Positions 24,101 to 33,100 of a DNA stretch of 64,000 nt are shown here, piece after piece. Both the position numbers and the translations under genes were made by a program. The notes beneath the pieces are model-generated. The model worked only from the letters and a program-made list of their open reading frames with translations. It was not told the DNA's origin and made no database searches. Source of the DNA: Acridotheres tristis (lineage: Eukaryota; Chordata; Aves; Passeriformes; Sturnidae); the NCBI GenBank assembly GCA_037013685.1, contig CM072897.1:21650143-21714142 (forward strand). The letters are read 5' to 3'. Numbering within the stretch: the stretch's first letter is position 1; the number at the start of each line of letters is the position of its first letter.

Positions 24101-27100
24101 CCCAACGGGCGGGCAGGCCTACATCAATGGCTACGAGATCTCCCAGGACATGGTCCTGATCCGCCGCAGCCTGGGGCTGTGCCCCCAGCACGATGTCCTC
24201 TTCGACAACATGACAGTGGAAGAGCACCTCCACTTCTATGCAGGGGTGAGCCTGGCACTGAGCAGGGGGGCAGCCCTGGGGGAGGCTTCTGGAGGTGGGG
24301 AAGTGTGGTGAGAACTATCAAGTGGGTGCAAAAATGGTCAGAAGATGGAACATCTCTGCTGTGGAGCCAGGCTGGGAGACTGGTAGTGTTCACTTGAAGA
24401 AGAGAAGACTCCAGGGTGACCTTGGAGTCTCTTGCAGTGACTACAAGGGTTCCAAGAGAGTGATTTTTGACAAGTGCCTGGAATGACAAGACAACAGGGA
24501 ATGTTTCACACTGAGAGAGGCCAGGGTTAAATGAGATATACACAAGAAATTGTTCCCTGTGAGGGTGGGGAGGCCCTGGCACAGGTTGCCCAGAGAAGCT
24601 GTGGCTGTCCCTGGATCCCTGGAAGTGCCCAAGGCCAATCGATGGGGCTTGGAGCAGCCTGGGATAGTGGAAGATGTCCCTGCCCATGGCAGGGCAGTTG
24701 GCCTAGATGATCTTACAGGAGCCTTCCAACCCAAATCATTCCGTGATTCCGTGATAAGCAGAACAGTCCTTGCATCCTCTTCCCACCTCATCTGCAGGCT
24801 GGTGGAGGAGTGGAGGGTCTCACAGAGCACAACTCCATGGAACCACCCTCCAGCTGTGCCAGCTCCTACAGGGGTGGGCAGGAGTCCATCTCTGCTTCCC
24901 CGCTTTCCTGTCTGTGTGTGGAGGAGGGAGTGTGGTGGGGTTTGGCAGCCCTACAGGTGTACTCATCCCTCCCTTCCCCTGTCTGGCAGCTGAAGGGATA
25001 CCCACTCTCCAAGTGTCCTGAGGAGATCAACCACATCCTGAGGATCCTCAACCTGGAGGACAAGCGCCGCTCCCTGACCAAGGCTCTCTCCGGGGGCATG
25101 AAGCGCAAGCTGTCCATCGGCATCGCCCTCATCGGGGACTCCAAGGCAGGTCGCTTCGGTGGGCTCACCTCGCACCTGGGACCAGTGCAGGTCCTTGGGG
25201 TGGCTCTGAGGCTGTTCCTCCTCTATGGTGAGCCAGTGGGAGAAGCAAGGACAGCAGAGAACGGGCAGGAGCATCCCCACTCTGAGGGCCGTGCCCTGAG
25301 GCTCTACTGTCTGGTAGCTGCTCCCCAGGATCATTGCTGTGAGGCCAAGGCTCCTCCTGGGCCCTGAGGTTGTCCCCTCCTGTGCTGCTGAGCCTCTCCC
25401 AGCCCTTTCTGACCTTCACCCATCTCCTCTGTGTAGGTGGTGATGCTGGATGAGCCGACATCAGGGATGGACCCAGCCTCTCGCAGAGCCACGTGGGATC
25501 TCCTGCAGCAGCAGAGGAGCAACAGAACCATCCTGCTGACCACTCACTTCATGGATGAGGCAGACCTGCTGGGGGACCGCATAGCCATCATGGCCAAGGG
25601 CGAGCTGCAGTGCTGCGGTTCCTCGCTCTTCCTCAAGCGCAAATACGGTACGGGAGCAGCAGCAGGCTGTGCTCCGTGGCTTCTTGTGGCCAGAGAGGAG
25701 CAGGAGGGGGATAGAGAGCAGGGAGGGAATCCACTGCTCCTTGCCTGATGGCTGGTTGCTCCCTATCCTGCTGTTTGGCCTCTCCTGAGGCCCATCCCCA
25801 CATTTGCTCTTGTATTGTGTCTGTGTCTGGTGCAAAGCGGTGCCTGTGCATCCCTCTCTGTTCCAGCCCCTTCCCCAGGCCGGGCTGGGCTGGGATTGAC
25901 CCTCCTCTCCCTTCTCTCATGGTTCCCCCCCAGGGGCAGGATATCACATGGTCATGGTGAAGGAGCCCTACTGCAACCTGGGGGAGATCTCCCGCCTCAT
26001 CTGCCAGTACGTGCCCAACGCCACCATGGAGAGCAATGCTGGGGCAGAGCTGTCCTTCATCCTGCCCAAAGAGAGCACACACAGGTAATGGCCTTGTGCT
26101 CTGCTGCCCCTCCCTGGAGGGTCCCCTTGTCTTCACACTGTCTCACAGGCTTGCTGGAAAGGGGAGCTGCTCCCTGCATCAGCGCTGGTCATGGAGAATG
26201 GGGTTCAGTTCCTCCTGCAGTGCTGAGGGTGGCACTCCAGCCAGCTGCAGGAGTGATGCCCAGAGGGTCTTTACTGCCGAGTGCCCCCTCCCATGAATGT
26301 GGGTGTCTGATATGTCCCTTCTCTGCTCAGGTTTGAGGCCCTGTTCACAGAGCTGGAGCAGAGGCGGGAGGAGCTGGGCATCGCCAGCTACGGCGCCTCG
26401 GTCACCACCATGGAGGAGGTGTTCCTCAGGTAGGTGGAGGGGTAACCAGTGCCCGTGTGCTTTGGTGATGTCCAGCCCAGCCCTCTGGGGCACTTGTTGG
26501 CTTTGGGTTCCCCAGCTCAGAACAGCTGTATCCTTCCTGGATCTTTGTTTCATCACCTGCTTTCCCTCCTGGCACAGGGTTGGGAAGCTCGTGGACTCCA
26601 GCATGGATATCCAGGCCATCCAGCTGCCTGCTCTGCAGTACCAGCATGAGAGACGCTCCAATGACTGGGCCATGGATGACTCCAGCAGCCTGAGTGGCAT
26701 GACGGACATGACGGATGACAGCGGGGCGCTCATCACCGAGGACTGCTCCAGCATCAAGCTCAACACCGGGGTCAGTGCTGGGGGGGTCAGTGCAGCAGGA
26801 ACAGGGAGGGGACATGTTGGGGGAGGGTTTGAAGTAGGTTTACCAAGTGGAGCCTCCCCTTCGGTTACTCTTGTTGCATGTGGTTTGGAACATCAAATTG
26901 AAAGATCAAGTTGGAATCTGCATCATTAGGACAAAGGATTTTTGGGATTGGTCACTTTCACCATCTTCATGTTAATCTTGGGGTCTAAGTTGCTCTTCAA
27001 GGTGATCTGATGTGGTTTTCCACCTGCTGTTGTTCCATCATTGGGGTTTTCCAGAAGGAAGATGAGAAAATCCATCTTCCTTTCCTCACTAAGCTCGTGT

Positions 27101-30100
27101 TCCAGTTCCCTGGCAGCCCTTCATGCTCTGCTGCCTCAGCGCCTGTGATCAATATCGCTTGTCTTCTCAAGGGCAGAGGGGGAGAAGGATGTTGCTGGGT
27201 TTGAAAAGCACAGAAGGTGTTTGCAGAGGCGGGGCTGGGCACTCGCAGGTGTCTCACCCGTTCGCTCTAGCCGACAGCTGCCCTGCAGTAATTCTGCTTG
27301 GGACCCTCAGCTGCTGGGAGGTGGAGGGAGGTAAAGGTCATGGATAAAGCTGCTGTTACCACCTGGGATCTCAAAGTGATTATTCAGAAGCCATGGAATT
27401 GGATGTGCTGGAGCTGGGCAGCTGCCCTACTAATCCCTTTATAGGCTTAGCTGGAGAGCAGGCTCTCTTGCAGGCTGGCAGGTGCATACTGGGTGGGGGT
27501 GGTTTGGGGTTATCTTCCACATCAGCTGCACGGGATGATGTGTCCACAGCTGTCAGGGCTCACTATGACCCCGCCTCTCCCCTCGCAGTTCTACCTGTGC
27601 TGCCAGCAGTTCTATGCCATGTTCATGAAGCGGGCCATGTACAGCTGGCGCAACTGGAAGATGGTGGCAGCACAGTTCCTCGTGCCTCTTATCTTCACTG
27701 CCTTTGCCCTCATCGTGGCCAAGACCTTCCCAGGCCCACGGGACTCGTCCCTGCTGCGGCTGACGCTGAATCCCTATGGCCAAACCATCGTGCCTTTCTC
27801 AGTGTCGGGCAGCATGGGGCTGCCGCAGAGGCTGGCGGAGCAGTACGCAGAGCTGCTGGATGCCCAGCGGCAGTCGCCACTGGAGGTGCTGGGTGAGGGC
27901 TCAGGGAACACCCCTGGAGCAGGTGGTGCCCAGCAGGGTGTCCAGGGGCCACTGGTGTGGGTGGTTTATGTCCCAGCTGCAGCGTATCTGATGCTTTTTC
28001 CTGTGTGGGAGCATTGTATCATTGGCTGGACCTCTCCTCACCTGAGCAGAGCTGTCTTCTCATAATTCCATGTTTGTCACCACTGGAACAGGCTCCCCAG
28101 GGGATGGTCACAGCCTCAATTCTCCCAGAGCTCAAGGAGCTTTGGACAATGCTCACAGGCACAGGGTGGGATTGTTGGGGTATCCTGTGCAGGGCCGGGA
28201 GTTGGACTCACTGATTCTTGTGGGTCCTTTCCAACTCGGGAGATTCTGTGGATCTGTGTTTCTGTGATCAGGACTAGGGTGGGCCGCCAGGGCTGAGTCT
28301 GCTTGGGGTCTTTTCCAGTTGGCCTCAGTTAGCTCTGGTGTCATGGAGCCCACCCGTAACAGCAGTGGTGTTTGGCAGGTGGGCTGGAGGAGTACCTGAT
28401 CTCCCGGGCCTCCGAGGAAGGAGGAGCCTTCAATGAGCACTACATTGCAGCCGCCTCCTTCGAGGGCACGGGGAACCGCACGCTGGTCACGGCGCTCTTC
28501 AACAACCAAGCCTACCACTCCCCGGCCACCGCCCTCATGCTGGCTGACAACGCTGTCCTCAGGGTGCTGGCAGGCCCCAACGCCTCCATCACCGTCACCA
28601 ACTACCCCCAGCCCCGCAACATCACCGAGAAAGCCAAGGACCAGCTCATGGAGTGCGTGTGGTGATGGCACGGGGCTCGCTTTCCTGCTAGGGCTCAGGG
28701 CTCCCGTGGGTGCAGGTTGGCTTGGTTATACTGGGGGTCAGGGGAGAAGCCAGGCTGGAGCTTCTCAGACCCAGACGTAGCTGCGATTGCACTCAGGAGG
28801 TCAGGGGAGCAAAGCTGTGGAGATGACTCCCCTGCTGAGCCTGGCAGCCATGTCACCCCATGCACATCTCAGAGTTTGGTTGTTCCCCTCAAGATACTGG
28901 CTGGGGTTAGTTTTTCCTGGGTGCTCATAGTAGGGGAAGCCATGTGGCCATGCTCTTCACAGAACTCCATATTCAGGGCCTCTGAACCTCACCTAGACCA
29001 GAGGGGCCATGTCTGGGACCTCACCAAGGCAGGGTGGAGGTTTGTGGTATGCAGGGTGGGCTGTGCCTGGGGGATGATTGTCTCCCTTGAATATTTCTTC
29101 AGCATGTTGGTGGAGTGTAGCCTCTTTACAAAGCCCAGTGTGGGTGTGCTGGCCACAGCTTCCTCAAGAGGGGCAGTAGAGGAGCAGGTGCTGATCTCTG
29201 CTCTCTGTGACCAGAGATAGGACCCAAAGGAATGGCTGAAGCTGTGTTGGGGAGGGTTAGGCTGGAAATCAAGGAAAGGTTCTTCCCTCAGAGGGTGTTG
29301 GGCACTGCCCGTGTTCCCCAGGGAATGGTCATTGTCTCAAGGCTGCCAAAGCTCCAGGAGCATTTGAACAATGCTTTCAATGCACAGGGTGGGATTGTTG
29401 GGGTGTCTGTGCAGGACTTGGACTGGATGATCCCTGTGGGTCCCTGAGACTATTCCATGATTCTATGCTGTCCCCGTGTAGCCTCAGCATTGGTTTGCTG
29501 AGGTGTCCCTGCCCTAATGTGTCCCCCTGTCCCCACAGAGGCCAGACTGGGTTTGCCATTGCCATCAACCTGCTGTATGGGATGGCCTCTCTGGCGAGCA
29601 CCTTTGCGCTGCTGCTGGTCAGTGAACGCGCCATCAAGGCTAAGCACGTCCAGTTTGTCAGCGGCGTTTACGTGATCAACTTCTGGCTTTCTGCCCTGCT
29701 CTGGGACATCATCAACTTCCTCATCCCTTGTGCTCTGATGTTGGTGAGTCACCCCTGGCACCCCAATGCCCTCCCCGTCGGTGGGAGTTCTGAGTGCTGC
29801 TCCTCTGGGATGTCTGTGGCTGCAAGGAGAAGGACAAGGCCACTGGCATTGTCTCTGTAGAAGGGACCAGCAAGAAAGCTGTCCCTTGGTCCTGCTGGGA
29901 GCTGGACCACAGCCAATCAGCTGGGGCAATTGCCTCTGGCAGCTGAACAGTTTGCTGTTGGGACTAGAAAATGTTAAAATCCGTGGGATCTTAGAAAGGA
30001 ATTCCCCAGATCTGCCCTTCTTCATCCCAGTCTGCAGAAAGAGCCTCCCCTGGGGACAGCCGTGGGCTGCTGGTAGGACCCATCCATGAGGGGTTGTCTG

Positions 30101-33100
30101 GGTCAGTGCAATGCTGATATTATCCTGGGCCACTGGGACAAGGAGACTTCGCCTGAGGTGAAGCCAAATGTGCCTTTCCCCACATTGCTGTGCCCCAGGT
30201 GATATTCCAAGCCTTCAACGTGCAAGCCTTCACCCAAGACAGCCACCTCGTTGATGTGATGCTGATCTTCCTCCTTTATGGCTGGGCCATCATCCCCCTC
30301 ATGTACCTTCTCAGCTTCTTCTTCTCAGTGGCAGCCACAGCCTACACCCGTCTCACCATCTTCAACATCCTCTCTGGCACCGCCACCTTCCTCGCTGTCA
30401 CCATCATGAGCATCCCAGGTGGGTCACTGCCCTCTGTACCTGCCCAGCCATCACCAGTAAGGTCCAGCCCCTAAGGGGGCTCTCTCACCCCAGGACTGTT
30501 CGTTCCCCCAATAGTCATAAAACTCTACAACAGTCCATTCCCACCGATTCAAAGTGACAAAATATGTTTGGTTTCCCTCTAAACTTGACAGTGTCAGGGT
30601 TTTTTCTCCCAAACCAGCAGTGTCTAATCTATTGATCCACCTGTTCTCTTTCAGAGCTGGGATTAGTGGACCTCTCCAAAACCCTGGATAAAGTTTTTCT
30701 CGTCTTACCCAATTACTGCTTGGGCCAGTGCATCAGTGACTTCTACCAGAATTATGAGTTCATTCAGTTCTGCACCTCCTCTGTTGAAGCCATCTTCATC
30801 TGCAAAGCCTTCAGTGAGTGTCTGCTTCCTCACCTGGCCAACCCCCACAGCATCACTGGGGGGTTGTGTGGGCTGGGTGCTGGAACTGGGCAGTATCCTG
30901 GGGCCTGTGCCTGGGCAGTAGCTGCAGGTACCATTTTAGAGCAAAAACTTGGCAGCGTATTAAGGACATACATAGGAAAAAGTTCCTTAACTGGATCACC
31001 TTACTCATGATTTGGGGGAAAATGTGGGCTAGGGGAGGTTTCATAGATGAGTAAAGAAATCCCAATCCCAAGATTTTGTGTCCTCTGTCTGCCTCCACTG
31101 GAATCTTCTGCCAGATTCCCTCCAGGCCCAAGTCCTCTCGTGGGAAGCATTGGAAGGAGCTGTGGGCAGGGAGCCAGTGTGAGATGGAGATGAGCCTGGC
31201 AGAGCTTTGGGCTCGCAGCTTCCTCTGGAGTTCATCTACCTCTCCCCAAAGTGTGGATTAATCCAGGAGTTGATTTTGTTTCATCTTTCCTCAGATATCA
31301 GTTATCAGATGAACTACTTTTCCTGGGAGACCCCTGGGATTGGGCGGTACCTGACCTCCTTGGCTGTCCAAGGTTTCTCCTTCCTCTTCCTCCTCTTCCT
31401 CATTGAGACAAACCTCCTCTGGAGACTGAGAACTCTGGTCTGTGGCATCTGCAGGCGGCGGAAATGGGTGAGTGAAGCATGTGGGAGCGAGCTGTGGCCT
31501 CCAAGCCCAGCCCAGGAGTCCCTGTGAGCTGGAGATGTGCCCTCATCACCTAAACCATCTTCCCAGGAAGCATCCCCGGAGCCTGGAGGAACAAATCCTA
31601 TTAAGTGTATGCATTGGCAAAGGGAGGGAGGCATCCCCAGAAGTGGCTGATGGAAGGGATGGATCCTGCCAGGGTTGGGGACACTGGAGGAACCCATTCA
31701 TCCCCCAGCAGCCAAGTGACACAGAGTGTGTCTTCCCCCTGTGTTCAGGTGGCCCTGCTGAACAGGGTGTCTGTGCTGCCAGAGGACAGGGATGTGGCAG
31801 ATGAGAGGAAAAAGGTTTTGGAGTCACCACCAGAACTGCTGTCATCTCTCAGCAGCCCTCTGGTCATCAAGGAGCTCACCAAGGTGAGGTGACCTGAGTA
31901 TCGTGCTGTCACTGAGCCGTGTCCTCTCGGGGCTGGCAAAGCCACCGCCTGCCTTGCCGTGCCATGGGCAGTGACAGGCGGCTCGTGTGGGGTCTCCTGC
32001 AGGTCTATGACAGCCGGGAGTCCCTGCTGGCAGTAGACAGGATCTCCTTGGCCGTCAGCAAAGGGGAATGCTTTGGTCTCCTTGGCTTCAATGGAGCGGG
32101 CAAAACCACCACCTTCAAGATGCTGACGGGTGACGAGAGCATCACATCGGGGGACGCCTTTGTGGATGGCCACAGCATTCTGGCCAACATCAAGAAGGTA
32201 CCCAAGGCTGCGGGGGCGAGGGTGGTGTTGCAGACTGTCCTGTGTTTGGCTGGGTTGAGCCGCCTAACAGGTGCCTCAGAGAGGACATAGTTGCAGTTCC
32301 AGAGGCGGAGACAATATCCCGGGGACACTGTGTCCTTGGCTGTCTCGGCTCTCCATTGTGTGGCCATGTGGGAGCCGTCTCCTCTTCACTAGGATTACAG
32401 ATGTGATACAAATGGAGGCCAAAGCTGGTGAGGGTAGCAAACCCTTCATCAAAGGGGTTTACCTAGCAAACCCTTCATACTGGGTTTACCTCCATAGTTG
32501 GAAATGTGGAAAATACTGGAGGATGGTCTCTAAAATGAGTGTATCAAACCTTTCCAGATCTCTGCTAGGGGTCTCCTTGCTTTGGAAGAGATGAGCAGGG
32601 GTTAGGCTTTCAGTCTAGTCCTTCCTCTACCACTGTCCCAGATTTCACAGAATGTTCTGATTTGGGAGGGACCCACAAGGACCTTCAAGTCCAACTTTTA
32701 AGTGAATGGGGATCCCAGGCAAAGTCAGACATGCAGGACATTCTGTGAGAGCATGCCCCAAATTGCTTCCTTCCCTGAAACTGCCTTCTCTCATGCTCTT
32801 GTCCCTGGAAGTGACCAGGACATGGGGGAGGTACCAGCCCTGCAGCGCTTTCCTGAGAGCCTGGGCACCCCAAAATGGTCCCTCACAGTGAGGAACCAGC
32901 TTGGCAGAGGTGTTGTGAGCCCATCCAATTGCTGTCCAGAGACACATCCCTGTCAGCCCAGCTGCTCCGGGGGGCATTTCCCTCTCGTTCCACCTGTGGT
33001 TTCAGAGCTGCGGCTCAGCTCCCATCACTCTGAGCAAAACCTCCCAGAGGAGCAGCAAAGCCTGTGGGTGCTCAGAGACCTGCCCGTGAGCTGACTGCCG

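Larger units (their letters stand above)
27589..31467 (+). other. ABCA3: ABCA3 exons 18-23: TMD2 (residues 904-1348)
   Basis: Exons: 27589-27892, 28379-28652, 29539-29743, 30199-30418, 30655-30813, 31295-31467. The first encodes the TM7 region ([19 protein letters not shown]), then the second large lumenal loop with several N-x-S/T sequons (for example NRT, NAS, NIT in exon 19). TM8-TM12 follow in exons 20-23 ([49 protein letters not shown]). Divergence from human is greatest in the loop around residues 950-1010 and around 1290, where CKAF joins NISYQ. Confidence 0.93.
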
